Below, one piece after another: positions 48,053 to 60,308 of a stretch of 64,000 bases of DNA. Origin of the DNA: Pholis gunnellus. Lineage: Eukaryota > Chordata > Actinopteri > Perciformes > Pholidae. The stretch is taken from the NCBI GenBank assembly GCA_910591455.2, contig OU342819.1:15354262-15418261 (forward strand), given 5' to 3'. The notes below the pieces were generated by a model. That model did not search any database. It saw nothing but the letters and a program-made list of their open reading frames with translations, and was not told the origin of the DNA. Positions within the stretch are counted from its first letter, which is position 1. Every line of letters starts with the position of its first letter. The translations under genes and the position numbers were made by a program.

Positions 48053-48324
48053 CCATGCTTAGTTCTCATCGTGCAGAATGTATCAATAGTTTTGACACTT
48101 TTCCCAACAGTGAGGAAGTTGGAGAAATACTGAATCTCCACATGTCAGTGAACATATTTTTTCACTTGGTATGCAGTATACAGTATATGCAATCCTACCA
48201 TCTACTCACTGATCATACGGAGCAAGATTTAGACCTTAGCTTCAACGATAGCCTATATAGTTCATTTAGTTTGTCCCATATGTTTCAAATTCAATTTCTT
48301 GTCCGACACAAAGCTTAACAATGA

Positions 48325-48500
48325 GCTTAGCTTAGCATAAAGACTGGAAGCGGGGGCAAACACTAAGCCTGGCTCTGTCCTAAAATCACAACAATAACTA
48401 AACCTCAAATTAATGAACACACTGTATCTCGTTTGTTTCATCTTTACACACAAAGCAATGTAGAAAACAACAATGTGTGGTTTTAGGGACAGATTGGTGC
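48325..48500 (+). repeat. Interspersed repeat, family R2, internal fragment
   Basis: GAGCTTAGCTTAGCATAAAG followed by ACTGGAAGCGGGGGCAAACA, CCTGGCTCTGTCC, GTATCTCGTTTGTTTCATC and AATGTGTGGTTTTAGGGACAG. It shares CTTAGCATAAAGAC and CTGGCTCTGTCC with the copy at 21660-22088. Terminal repeats were not found. Confidence 0.65.
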
Positions 48501-49159
48501 TGCTGCAAAACTTCCATGTTACTAAGTAACAAGATCTAACATCCAGCAGTGTTGGACAGAAAATATGCCCTCAGTCAGCCTCTGCATAGCAGCAAATGAT
48601 TATATTACAAATTAATCAACATAAAATCCTCCCACTCTGACATAATGTTATGCTTAAAGATAGTTGTCTTGCCTTCCCAAATTGCCAGGTAACATGTAGG
48701 TAACAGCAACCATTTATTATGCACCGATCCTTTGACATTCTAAAGGGTGAAAGAGATCTTACACCATGACTTAATAGGCCGAATGCTGTAGCAAATGTTT
48801 GTACCGAACACCCTCGTCTCTTTGTTTTTCCCCGCTCCTAACAGAGCTCTCCCTCAGGTCTTAATGCATCGAGATAGATTCCTTTAGATCACAGCCACAT
48901 AGTACAGCGCGAGCTTCACAGAACAAATTTCTGCGCTAATCCCTGTATCGCTTAAGGGCTACAAGCCAAGCAGTAGAGATGGTGTTGCACAATTTCACAG
49001 TCCGTAGATGAATTGACTCTGTGTGAAATCTGTGGAACTTTCTCTTTCATTTGTCTTCCAAACTTTCACAATCCTACAAGCAGACATGTGTACATAAACA
49101 CATCATCACTTGGGTGGCATTATCTAATTTATCGGTTGTTGCCATTTTGCCTGACTTGT
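48501..49159. other. Non-coding stretch
   Basis: Nothing supported. Confidence 0.5.
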
Positions 49160-49186
49160 TGTGTGTGTGTGTGTGTGTGTGTGTGT
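49160..49186 (+). repeat. (GT)13 microsatellite
   Basis: Perfect GT run. A second (GT)n follows at 49286-49311 after a GA-rich spacer. Confidence 0.85.
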
Positions 49187-49285
49187 TAAAGCATGGGTAT
49201 GATGTGAGAGGCAGTCAAGTCGAATGAAAATTGATATATTGATTGAAACACGGGGGGAAGAAAGAGAAAGAGAGAGAGAGCTTGT

Positions 49286-49311
49286 GAGTGTGTGTGTGTG
49301 TGTGTGTGTGT
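49286..49311 (+). repeat. (GT)n microsatellite
   Basis: About twelve GT units directly after a short GA run and CTTGTGA. Confidence 0.85.
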
Positions 49312-50202
49312 AGGTCACCGATGTAGTCAGTATCGTCTCACGGAATAAGATAATCACCTTCCTCTAATGATGTGGCCGCTCATCGCCAGGGGCAACCGCA
49401 GCCCACGGCACTCTGATGTTGACAATCACCACCCGCTCGCACACACACACACACATCAAGACGCTCACAAGCGTGACAGCCAATTAATGAGAGGGATGCG
49501 ATCGAAGAGGAGGGAGAGGAGGAGATTCAGAATTACGACATTCCTCATTGTCGAAACTCTTAGCGCCGCTTTGCTCCCATTGGCTCATTAGTGTCTAGAT
49601 GTCCCTCACTTTCCTTCTCTGCGGGGTGTGCATGTAGGTATGCGTGACATCTACAGTGCAAATTCTAGTCTTTGCAGCTTTTTTCCCCCGCTAATTGGTA
49701 TAAGATAAAGAAAAATGGACGTTCAAATTCAGGCGTAGTTTCCAAATGGGCTTTGCCGCATTTGTGTATAACATCAGAGAACACGTATGCAGACATAAGG
49801 GCAGTTATTTTGCATTTCATTTGGCATTTATCTTTCAGGCATGCATGATCAAACACATTGATTATCAGAGGAAAACCCAGGCCTGCCTCTGGGATGGACT
49901 GGGTTTTACATGCCTTTTATGCTTGCTGGAATAAGTGTCCACACAGGTTACGTGGGTGTGTACAAATGTAACAAATATGTGCAGCAGTTATACCTAGAGA
50001 CTCCCAAAGCGGCTGTGACGGTGCTGGAGAAGCTCCATGTGATGCAGGGTTTAACGTGCTCCAACGATAGGGTGAATCCTCAGTCTGCAAAAGCAATGCA
50101 TTAACCCAAAAAGACACTCAGTGTGTGGGAATGATTTTTCTCCCTCCTCACTTAAAGGTCGCCGGATCATTTGCTTTTAACGAAAGATGCGAATAAACAC
50201 GG
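49312..50202. other. Non-coding stretch
   Basis: A short CA run at 49440-49454. Nothing else supported. Confidence 0.5.
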
Positions 50203-50226
50203 ACACACACACACACACACACACAC
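50203..50226 (+). repeat. (AC)12 microsatellite
   Basis: Perfect AC run. Confidence 0.85.
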
Positions 50227-51514
50227 TGCAAATGATTCCCCAAACAGAATACAGAGATACACAAGCAATCAATGTTGATGCGTTTTGTACTGTAATTAGA
50301 CACCCAAACCTATGAGCGTTATGGAAGCAGGAATATGCAAATTTCAGCGGAGGCAGCCAGTTCCCAACGAATGGTATACGCCCATTGGTTCTGCTGGTGC
50401 CCACACTGACAGGTTGATGACAGTTTTAAGATATATATAAAAGATATATAAACCCCTCTCTTGTTTATTATTCACTCTCACTTAAATGAAAAAGATCTAT
50501 GAAATGTGAATAGTGAGGATAGCTCAGCAGGTAAAAGAAGGAAAGATATATATCCTTCCTCTGTTTTGATGCTTTCCTCCCCCCCTCTTCCTCTCTGTCT
50601 CTCTCTGCCTCCTCCAGTAATATTTGTCATTGTAATGGGGCTGTTTGATGGTGCACTTTTTTTTTATGAAGATGTGTCCTTCCATGAACAGCATCTGACC
50701 ACAAGTGCTGCGTGTTTCTTTGAACGGCTGAATTTTAAACTCAATTAGCATTGTAGTGTAGTAGTGTGAACACAAATACACCCCCCCACACACACACACA
50801 CACACATACGGGGATGCAGAAGAAGATAAAAGCCAGCTCGGTTTGCACTCACGCTAGGCACTGGCACAAATTAGACTGTGAAACACACACTTACACACAC
50901 ACACACATCCACGCACACTCACTTGAGTGGTGAAGCTAATTTGCCCGAGCGGACCTGAGTGAAAGGAATAATGAGGCTTTGATGACTTCACTTGAAGAGA
51001 CTCGCTCCACCATGACATCATATGTGACCTCGATGTGACCCCTACACTTTGCTCTGATTCATTCACCCCCCCCCCCCCCCCTCTCCTTCTGTGGAAATCT
51101 GCACTTTTTGATTGGCCGAATACCACTGCATGGGATAAAGTGACATGTGGAAAACCATTGTCGCCACACTTATTTAGCTGCATTTGGGTCAATGGACCTC
51201 AAAGAGCTGATGTGCTTTGGTGAAAAGCACTTGCAAGGGCTTTACATCAATAGGCTTGCTCATTGAAACGTGTAAACAAACTCTAAATGCCTGTTAAAAG
51301 ACAGCTGAAATGATCCAATATGGTTCTATGCTCATGAAGGTGTCCTTTTATTCAAATTTAACTTTTGGGGCCAACTCAGAGGTTCCACTTGTTCATTCTT
51401 ATGCAACAAGGACCCATTAGAGACACCAGAAAATACAAAAGAGTTGTGCTGAAAATCCCAACAATGCTCTTCACATGTTAGAATATGTGAAATGCTCTGC
51501 ATTTCAGATGTTTA
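50227..51514. other. Non-coding stretch with short CA and C runs
   Basis: CA runs at 50788-50806 and 50881-50908 and a C16 run at 51066-51081. No exon supported. Confidence 0.5.
51066..51081 (+). repeat. (C)16 homopolymer
   Basis: Sixteen consecutive C. Confidence 0.85.
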
Positions 51515-51860
51515 ATAGGAGTTTGAATTGAAGCACTTAAAGCAGTTAGTGTCAGTTGAAGTCAAAGCACTGAAAGTGTTTGAAGTGTCTTTTTGAAGTT
51601 TGAGAGCCAAAAGAAGTTGACATTTGATTTTAAAGTTTGAGCATTGTTGCAGTTGAACTGTCATTTAAAGAGTGAGAGATGAAAGCGGATGAAATGTCAG
51701 TTGAAGCTGAAGCACCAGGGATAGTTTGAGTGCGATGTAAATAGTTGGAGTGTCAGTTTGTATCTAAGGAGTGACAGTTTAAATTTGAGTTGGAGTATTT
51801 TTTGCTGTCAGTAAAGAAATTCTGTCAGTTGATTCGGTTGAAGTTAAAGCCTCACAGTAA
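51515..51860 (+). repeat. Degenerate tandem array with GTCAGTTGAAGTT-like units
   Basis: Variants of GTCAGTTGAAG(T/C)(T/C) and AAAG-TTTGAG recur roughly every 20-60 bases: GTCAGTTGAAGTCAAAGCAC, GTCAGTTGAAGCTGAAGCAC, AGTTGAACTGTCATTTAAAG, GAGTGTCAGTTTGTATCTAAG, GTCAGTTGATTCGGTTGAAG. The array is strongly decayed and keeps no constant period. I recall similar SAGTTGAAGTTTAAG-type arrays in other fish. No coding or RNA role is evident. Confidence 0.6.
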
Positions 51861-52932
51861 ACTCAAGTGTGTTCATGACGTACATATGAGAGTATGAGCA
51901 CGCATCGCTGAAGGCAACCAAGGTAATTAGACATTTTTTTCATTCCGAAGTTTTTAAATTTAGCTTTTTTTTTCTATTTTTGTGAATCCAAAATATGGTT
52001 CAAACCACACATGTCGGTGCAAAAGCATGAAAAGCTCTTCATGTTAAGTTGCAGGTGACCTTGAGCGGAACCTGATGAAGTGACTCAGGATGATGCTGTA
52101 ACTCCTGTGTCGTATGACCAATAGTCTGTCACTAACGCACTCATTGCCTTGAGACTGCAGCTGAACACGCACAATTGCAAGTGCACACATTTAGGCACTC
52201 ACAATAGGGCAAAACAGCATGCATCATTCATTTCTGTAATCAGTGCGCCGTCAGTATATTTGTCTAATGATCCATAATGCATTAGCAAGCTTTGAATTGG
52301 CCTTCGGGTGAAGGGACGCGGATGGAAAATTACATTTAGAGATTCACACATGAGCGTGCATACATTTCAAATATGTTCTAACACCCACACGTCTTCAAAA
52401 TCTTTCGCAGGTCTGACTGAGAATAATGAGAAAGATACTGATTGTTTGGATGCTCCGGGGCATCATTGCGACTGCTATATTCACCACCAGCAGTGGAATG
52501 AATTCATCATAACTTTAGTCATTCTCCAAATTGCCCGCTTGTGAATAGCAAATAAAGGGAAGTAATGTGGGGCCACGCTGAACTCTATAAAATTTGTTTT
52601 CAGGTCGTTGTTGTTGAAATGTTTTTGCTTTGTTTTTGCTCTGTTGTTCCTCAGCGTCTTAAGAGAGCAGAGCGATTTAGCGGAAAGAAAAAGGAAAGGA
52701 TAGAGGCATAGCAGTAAATGAAAAGGCCGGGCACAGGTTGTGAGGAAAAAGGAAGGAAGCAAGGATAGGTTTAAGTTGTACAAGTGGAAGGTAGTGAGAG
52801 GGTAAGAGGGGTAGGAGAGGGTGAAAGGCTGATTGTGAGGGAGAGTGAAGGGAGAAGAAACACTCACTTACTGTATCCAGCTGCTGCCAAGGAATCGTCT
52901 AATGAGAACCAAGGGATCCTTTAGAGTCAAGG

Positions 52933-52940
<8 letters not shown>
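51861..52940. other. Non-coding stretch, purine-rich at its 3' end
   Basis: From about 52680 to 52865 the plus strand is A/G-rich (GGAAAGAAAAAGG, GAGGGAGAGTG), giving a Leu/Ser/Pro-rich minus frame that is not a gene. Confidence 0.5.

Positions 52941-52965
<25 letters not shown>
52941..52965 (+). repeat. (GA)12 microsatellite
   Basis: Perfect GA run. Confidence 0.85.
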
Positions 52966-54519
52966 CACAATACAAATCCTATGAAAAATGGTGAGCTGTC
53001 AGGTGAGTACTGGGGAGGAAGCTGGGCTCTTAAGTGTTTTGCCCCGACCTCAGAGAATATGTGTTTGAGCGCACCCATAAAGACTGTGAAGCAAAGCACA
53101 GCTGCATCTATGCACAGGCATAAATAAATGCATTCATACGAGCACATTCATACACATTTGCATACAGTCCTACACGCAGTCCTGCACACAGATGTGACAA
53201 AAAATACGTTGTTCACTCGTATGAAACCAAGTGAAGCAGAAAGAAGACTTGTGTCCCTTCTTTTCATATCCCTGATCATTGTCAACCTTCCCCCTCGTGA
53301 CCTTCTCACTTTCTTTTACCTTTCTTTCAACCATCCCATGCCCTTCTCTCCGTTTACCGCCGCTGTTCGGCTCTGCGGTGCTCCCTCTGATTTATGCATG
53401 CGGTTTTGTGCCAGCTTAAGATGCACCATATCACCACCACCTCACTTTAATGTGCAGTGTGTCTGCAGGCGTGCCCCGGGCTGGTACATTCATTTGATTT
53501 GTGCACAGTCAGAACAGAGTCTAAAACCCATTAAGACAGGAGATGGGGATGCTTGTTTTGCATCCAGTTGCCTCCCTGTGTGTGTGTCTGTACATACAAG
53601 TTCTTTGTCCAGCTGCTCATGTGGAGAGGATTTGACAAAGTGAGAGTCCTGATGTTAAAGCAGGTCTTGTGGAGGGCAACAGTGTGAAGTTCTCTACTGA
53701 TGTCATACATTTTAGTTAAAAGACTTTCAAAGCATCCAAAAAGTTTGAAAACTTGAACAGCAACAATTTTGTGTTACAACCCAAAAGACATCTTTTTTTT
53801 TCTGACACCATTAGCATTTCATTTTTGGTCAAGGTGAAAGGGTCAAGTGCCCTCTGCTTTCCAGAGACAGACATCTAGGGAAGTCATTTCCATTTCCATC
53901 TTTCACCACAATTACCGTTATCTATCCCAGAATGAAATAATCATAAGTATAATGACTGCATAGAATAGTCATGATATTCAGTAATGGGACTAGGCGGACG
54001 TTCACAGTTAATTAAAAAATGTAAAGAATTACTGTGAATAATAAAATTCAAGACACATGTTCTGATCACGTACAAAACATCCATCTGTAGCTGCAGTGAC
54101 TGAGGCTGAACTATGAATCAACCTGTTAACCCCTTACCTCAACTTTAAGTTTAGCTTCAGTCTTGATCCTTAACCCTCTGAGGTCGTGTCAGTTGCCTAC
54201 AATTTATTGCCCTCACTCCATGCTTTTTTAAAGATTATTTTGAATGCTTTTGTGGGGAGAGAGAATGACATGCAGCAAAAAGTCCAGCCAGCCAGGAATC
54301 GAAGGTAATGTATGTATGTGTGTAGGGATTTACTTTAAAAAGTGTCCTGCAGGTCAACATTCAGCCATTACGGCAAGCCGTCGTCCTTATAATACATCCA
54401 GGGGTTTGGGAATCCATCGAGGAAACGCTGTGCTATTTGTGAACACTTTTGAAAAATGATAAAAGCAATAAGTCAATGTTTCATGTATATATTTATCTAA
54501 TGCCTACTATACAAACAAT
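52966..54519. other. Non-coding stretch
   Basis: A 171-codon plus frame (53128-53643) lies here but has no domain, no family-like composition and no splice context, so it was not called. Confidence 0.5.
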
Positions 54520-55097
54520 TTTTGGCAAGCATGTTGACTCTCTCATCTCCGACCACAAGCTGTCTTATTAGGTGGTGAACTGTGTGCAAAGCACTGCGCC
54601 AATGACAGTTGCAGAATGGCTGTATAGCAAATTTACAAATGTGATTGGATAGATCTATGCTGTGTCCTGAGCATTTAAAAAATGTGTTATCTGTGTATTG
54701 AGCTACGTAAAGACATTGGCAAAGTGAAGCGGTCGGAAAACGGTTCTGTTGTGATAAAAAAAAGTAAGTAGTTAGTAGCAGTCACCTCAGGCCTTGGGCT
54801 ACTAATGTAAAGATAGTGAACTTTTGCATGTAGATTTTTTGTTGTAGAAAATAAATAAATTGTAGGATCGGGTATCAGTGACAATGGGCCGAGCTGGTAT
54901 TGGATGCTATTATTTTATTAATAAATAACATTTAAGTTATATTTTAATGTTCAAATCAAGCTTGATGTGCATCACACATAGAAGATTGATCCCAGTCACT
55001 TCCACACAGTGAGGCATGCAGCTTCTCGGTGTCAATCGATACACAAAAGCCCAGATATCGGTATCGACACTGAAAACGTCAGATCGGTGCATCTCTA
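54520..55097 (-). mobile_element. hAT-like transposon fragment
   Basis: On the minus strand it begins TAGAGATGCACCGATCTGAC, the typical start of a teleost hAT family (consensus about TAGGGGTGCACCGAT). It then has AGTGTCGATACCGATATCTG, CACTGTGTGGAAGTGACTGG, CCAATACCAGCTCGGCCCA, TTGTCACTGATACCCGATCC, GAGGTGACTGCTACTAACTAC and TGCCAATGTCTTTACGTAGC. The end at 55097 looks authentic. The opposite end is not found, and no convincing 8-bp duplication was seen, so it is truncated or too diverged. It has no coding capacity. Confidence 0.65.
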
Positions 55098-58000
55098 CAT
55101 CTGGATTAGCTCTCATGGATCACCAGGGAAAAGCAGCGATTCCTTCTGTCCTTGCTCCCTTCTCTCCTTAGCGAGTTCTTTTCCTTCTCTCTCTGAGAAA
55201 GCCTGACCCACACGATCTCTATTAAGCTGCACATGAGATGACAGAGCTTTAGAGCTTCTTTCAGCAGGCAGGGTGCATCAGGCATTTACATTTTGAGATG
55301 TTCTTAGCATGATCCTTGTGGTATGTATGTATGATAGGCCATCTACTTAACTGTAAGTCTTCGTCTTGGGGTCATCACACAACGTCATGGTATGAAGATA
55401 ATCAGTACATATGGAAGGAAAACAAGCAACTGTTATTAAACTTTCCCCCTCTGTTAAGCTGATGGAAATCCCCTATAGGGTGTTTGCAGAGCTGAAGTCA
55501 GTGTTCTGTTAATAGGATCTAATTGGAAACGGCTGGTGTTAAGAAAGTTGCTTGAGTTGTCTGTACCTAATCCTGTGGAAATCCCTAAGAAGTTAATAGG
55601 AATCTATGCGCTATGTCCTAAATGTAAGGCAGCGGTTTGCAAACGGAACTAAGCTTTCGGGCTCTTTGGATTTAGTAGTTGCCCCAAAGTTGAGAATACA
55701 GTCATACAATGCTCTTTATAAAGGTTACTTCAATGAAGAAGTATTTTGTTCAGGTATATGTGCATCACAGTCAGTTGACCAATAGGCCAACAGCTGTGAC
55801 CTTTGCTTGCTGCCTTTCTATATGTACACTTATGTCTTGAGTATTGCTTTGCTTCAGCGCACTAGAGGAATATCTTTTTGAAATTATGCTCTCATTTTAG
55901 CTCTCAGATATTATGAGGAATTTGTGTGGTTGATGGTTGTACACAAGCCTTTTCATCCGTTAGGTCAACCTTCTTCCTGTTTAAGTTTTAGATGAGTGTA
56001 GTTTTGTAATTTACATTGGCCCAGAATGCAAGAGAAACATTTAGTCATTTCCCATACAACATTAAAAGTGTATACAAGTTGAATATACAGTATATATGAA
56101 CAAGTATGTAAGCTAATAATGCATCTGATAGTACATTCCTCCTGACCATACTTAGAATACTCGGACTAAATAGCTCACTGCAATACAAGACACGTTTTCT
56201 ACCAGCATCATCAACTGGTAAGGATGCTGACTATCAGGAATGTAGAGACCCACCCATGAATGTTGTTTAATCTGCCACTGTTATCACTAAATTGTGCCCT
56301 GTGTGAACCGAAAGCTTAGTGGACGTAGCAACAGTAGCCTAACTAAAGCGTGATTTATGCTTGCCACATCCGTGAGTGTCGGCGCGGCCGAACTGACGTC
56401 ACACCATTAACATGACCCTTCTCTGTGTTCTATGCTGTAGGTTTTTTCGTTGTGATAATGCAGAACTTTAGGGGCTTTGACAATGTCGGTTTTGCCGCGA
56501 GGAGAAACCCGCACGGCGTATGATCCAAACATTAACACATCAGCTCATAGTAGAAACGAGGCTTGAAGGGCACAACACTCAACTCAACTTAGAAGATAAT
56601 GAAACGTTTATTACAAATGCTGGTGTGTCTTTTACTTCCATCAACTATAGAAGCCAGTTCAATAGAGCCATTGCAGTTACTCTGGGCTGCTTTAGATTGC
56701 TGTTCGGCAACTGCTGTCTCTCATTGTTTCCTGACTGCAGTGGTCAGGCCAAACCTGTCCTCTCCTGGCCTGGTATGAACTGGCTTTACTGCTCAGCCCT
56801 GTGGGGAATCCTTGGTGCATGTCTGGCCCTAATTAATGCCCCTACTGCAGTCTCTTGTTAGAGAGGGAGATGGAGAGAGGAAGTGAGGTGGGAGGGGGCA
56901 GATAGTGAAAGGGACTATCAAGTATTGATTGTATTTGCATAAATAGTCGCAGTTGTTAAAAGCCCTGCATGATCCCACTTGCTCTTCAGACATGCGTAGG
57001 GAGGACAAATATAGAGGGGCTGAATAAGGAAGAGAAGTGGTGATTAGAGTTAAGAGAATACGCCGATCTCCCGCAATGCGACATAGCCTCGGCCCCTCAA
57101 TCAAGCCATCCCAAGGGCTACGCCACCGCTTGTACACTTTGTAATTTGCACCAATTATTTCCCCATTAGTGAGGCCCCTGTAGTAAAGCAGACACAAGAT
57201 AATGATGCTCTTCTCATGAGTTGGTCATCAGTACAATAGGTGGAACAAAACACCTGAGGAGGGGAGCAGTGACGTGTAGTCGCACTCGGTGTGTCAGTGG
57301 TGGCACCTAATGAATGTGGCTTTTTAAAAAGAGGGGCAACAGAGTGTAATGCATATAGAGAAAAAAAAAGGAGAAAATAATTGCTTTCACCCTCTCTTCC
57401 CTTGCTCCTCTTCAGCCAAGCTGCTCTTCAGTTTACGTCCCTATAAATCTCTGCAGTCTTGGCCCCCTGGCCGCTCGGTGAGGTGACCGCTGGCGATCCT
57501 GTTTGAGCAGGCAGTGGTTGGACTATATATGATACCAATAGTTGGTGTAGAAGTACAGAGAGTGAGAGTGCAAAACATTTTAACACGGCATGTGTGGGTA
57601 TAGCTTATGCATTTTAGAACGAGTCTATGAGGATATTGAGGCTTTGCTGCTAACTAAGCTGTAGCCATCTCTGCATATTTTGGGTTATGTAACGGAACTT
57701 TAAGTCCCACAGTTGTTGCTAAAGAACAGAGTGTTTATATAGATTTGCTATGTTGATCAGAAGGATAAACTCACAGAAGAGCTTAGCAAAATAACACGAT
57801 TTCTTGGCATTTACTGTGTAAACAAAAGGTCTGGTAAATTCTCTTCATTTTCAGAATAGACCTGAGTCTAAATAACTTGTCATTCTGTTTGGCTATGAAG
57901 CTTTATGTCACTTACTAAAAGTATTGTGATTTGAATTTATGTATGATAATGTCGGACAACGTTTGATGTGCATGATGTGTCTACAAATTCACCAGCCGAC

Positions 58001-58753
58001 TTCACACATCAGAAAACAATCAAACAAAAATATTAACAGAATTCAAATGTATTCATTCACTGAATCTCTTGATGCGTTCAATTTAAATGTAGTCTTTGTG
58101 TTTCTTGCATTCATTACATCCAGTCAAATGACTATAATCTAATTCAACTCTTTTGTCACAGAGTGTTATACACGCATACTTACTGTCACAGAAACAAAAG
58201 ACAATTTCCAGTATTGTATTGATTTTGGAACAAGTGAATGAATTTGCCTTGACTATGTCTGGCAATATTTTCCATTGCTATGAAGAGCTTGAAGTTACTA
58301 ATTTGCTCTATGTGCTATATTAGTGGATGTGGCAGTGCGTGGGCAGTAGCTATAAACTGGTGGGCAGATGAAGCTGTGAGCAGGAGCGAGTTGTACTGAA
58401 CTCACAGACCTGTTGTGACTGCCATCATTATTGTAGGCCCTAGTGTGTGGGCATTTACCTGCATACAGTATGTCTCAGTGTGTATTCCTGCACAGTTTGT
58501 TTACCACATATGTAGGCTACCATCAATGTGTGTGAAAAAGCATGCCTCTCCATATATGCGTGTGTGTGCGTGAGATGAACTGCATATTTGTGTTTGAGAG
58601 AGCTAGCAGAGCTGATCAGTGTCCATGCTGAGGGCTTTGTCACAGCTGACCTATATTAGATGAAAGCAGCTGGATCAGTGGCCTGCAGGGACAGCAAAAG
58701 AGTTGTGTTCTAATTATCTCTGCAGCTAGCTAGCTAGCGACACATCACACCCG

Positions 58754-58757
<4 letters not shown>
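55098..58757. other. Non-coding intronic stretch
   Basis: No exon or repeat family was supported. There is an A9 run near 57361-57369 and a short CTAG palindromic run near 58724-58738. The 113-codon frame at 56520 has no family features. Confidence 0.5.

Positions 58758-58788
<31 letters not shown>
58758..58788 (+). repeat. (CA)15 microsatellite
   Basis: Perfect CA run. Confidence 0.9.
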
Positions 58789-58790
<2 letters not shown>

Positions 58791-60174
58791 ACACGCTTGT
58801 CTGCAAATCAATGGGAACTCATGAGAGCATCTGCCGTGCTGCGCTTGACGAACTACAGCGGCAGATCCTCCATGTAGGATTGGCGAGGATACAGTGCCTC
58901 ATGTCACACATGCATATTAAAGGCCTTCTGTGATCATTGACTATGCACTTTGGTCTCTGAGTGCGACTGCAAATGACCCAACTCTATTTTGCTTTCGCAA
59001 AATGTAATTACTAGGCTGCAAAATTCAGTTTTTTGACGTGGCATTTGGGAATTGTAGGACTGCATCCAGTCATCTTGTAGACGATTCCTCCCATGAATAC
59101 AAACTGTGTAAATGTAGTACGAGCCGCTGTTGCCATGGAGCCACGAACTAACACACGCTGAGGGTGTGCGTCAGCTGTAATGTTGCACAAAATTACAGAA
59201 AGAAAACAGCCCAGGGAGCTAATGCTAACAGCTAGTAATCACGGTACTAATGCTAATGGAAGGGGGGGGTAATGAAGTGTGGGGAACACCATGGCATTCT
59301 CAATTGCGACCATATTTAGCTCAGTGGCATTTAGCATTCAGATCACTCAGACACATCAAGGACGAACGGGCAACACTTTGTTCTTGGTATGAACACATTT
59401 ACAAACGCACATGTTCAGTGGGGAAGGTGACGACGGACCACAGTGCATGCTGTTATGATGGACCCTAGTGCACACTATTTAATAGTTATGAGGCGCACAC
59501 ACCCTCGCATCACTAGGCATGTATATATTTTACCAGCAATGTGTTTTTTTTACAGTCAAATTAGTTCCTTATTGTATGTACTGACACACTTACAGTGTTA
59601 TTTTTGTTCAGGCGCCAGCGTGTGTTTTTGTTTTGCTTTCTGAAGTCCAAGTGATTTCACACATTCTGCTAACTTTAGGAGGTAATTGGACGCAGCACAC
59701 ACTCAATTAAGCTGTAAGCCTTGTAGTCATCCACTCCTCTTCCCCTTTTTTCTGCCTCTATTCCTTTCGGTCCCTAACTCCCAACCCTTTATTTCCATCG
59801 CTAATGTTGCTCTCTCGCTCTCCTCATATACTCCCGTCGTCCCTTTATTTGTGGGTCCAGGGCCTATAGCGCTCCGAGCAAGGGAGCTGCTGCCTTAGCC
59901 AGTGAAGCTTCTTGTTTTGGGACCAACGGGCCCAGCTGCACATTTTCCACCACATTGCATTTTCAGGCACCGCCGGGGACTATTTTACAGGTCGGAGCTT
60001 ATGGGGGGTGGGTGCTTTTCCCGTGATGGGCAGACGTACTGTAGAGAAATGAAAGAGAGACAGAGATTAACGCTTCCTTCCAGGTACGGTAATGTTTACA
60101 CAAATCAGCTCATGTGAGCCTCTTACGGTTTGCGCTTCCCTGATGTTTTTCTTGTTTTCTTTGTCTTTCTGCAG
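58789..60174. other. Non-coding stretch upstream of the candidate exon
   Basis: Nothing supported until the pyrimidine-rich stretch CTTGTTTTCTTTGTCTTTCT (about 60151-60170) that forms the acceptor region of the candidate exon. Confidence 0.5.
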
Positions 60175-60249
60175 AGCGACTGAGAGCAAGTTATTCAGCC
60201 GGCAGTTTCTTCCTGACGACATGGAGCACCATTTCCTGATGAGACTGTG
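60175..60249 (+). CDS. Candidate exon with putative start codon, gene unknown
   Basis: A pyrimidine tract leads into a CAG acceptor at 60172-60174, and the segment ends at TG|GTAAGT (GT at 60250), a perfect consensus donor. Inside, ATG at 60221 has G at -3 and G at +4, a strong Kozak context, and starts MEHHFLMRL plus two bases of a tenth codon (TGN, so Trp or Cys if sense). A second in-frame ATG follows at 60239. The same frame is open back to the acceptor, so an internal coding exon cannot be excluded; in that case the start codon is only a Met. The other two frames contain stops. CAG/AG ambiguity also allows a start at 60177. The hydrophobic-basic end (FLMRL) could begin a signal peptide. 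I do not recognise the gene, and the next exon lies beyond the window or was missed. Confidence 0.45.
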
Positions 60250-60277
60250 GTAAGTAGAGTTTATGCATGTGCATACA

Positions 60278-60308
60278 AACACACACACAAATACACACAC
60301 ACACACAC
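60278..60308 (+). repeat. (CA)n microsatellite, interrupted
   Basis: CA run broken by AAATA, 30 bases after the candidate donor site. Confidence 0.8.

Larger units (their letters stand above)
6840..60174 (+). other. Presumed large first intron (about 53 kb)
   Basis: It is bounded by the GTAAGG donor at 6840 and a pyrimidine tract plus CAG acceptor at 60172-60174. It holds microsatellites, purine/pyrimidine tracts and transposon remnants, and no supported exon in between. Very long first introns after a non-coding leader exon are common in vertebrate neural and developmental genes. That these two splice sites pair with each other is an inference, since unseen small exons or separate genes could intervene. 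Confidence 0.35.

Noticed and set aside
47704..48141. 145-codon minus-strand frame across the hAT-type element
   Set aside because: No transposase motifs, and it runs through the transposon end into flanking DNA, so it is fortuitous.
53128..53643. 171-codon plus-strand open frame
   Set aside because: Not low complexity throughout, but no domain, no codon pattern suggesting selection, and no nearby splice signals.
56520..56861. 113-codon plus-strand frame with hydrophobic C-terminal half
   Set aside because: No recognised family, and no promoter or splice signals nearby.
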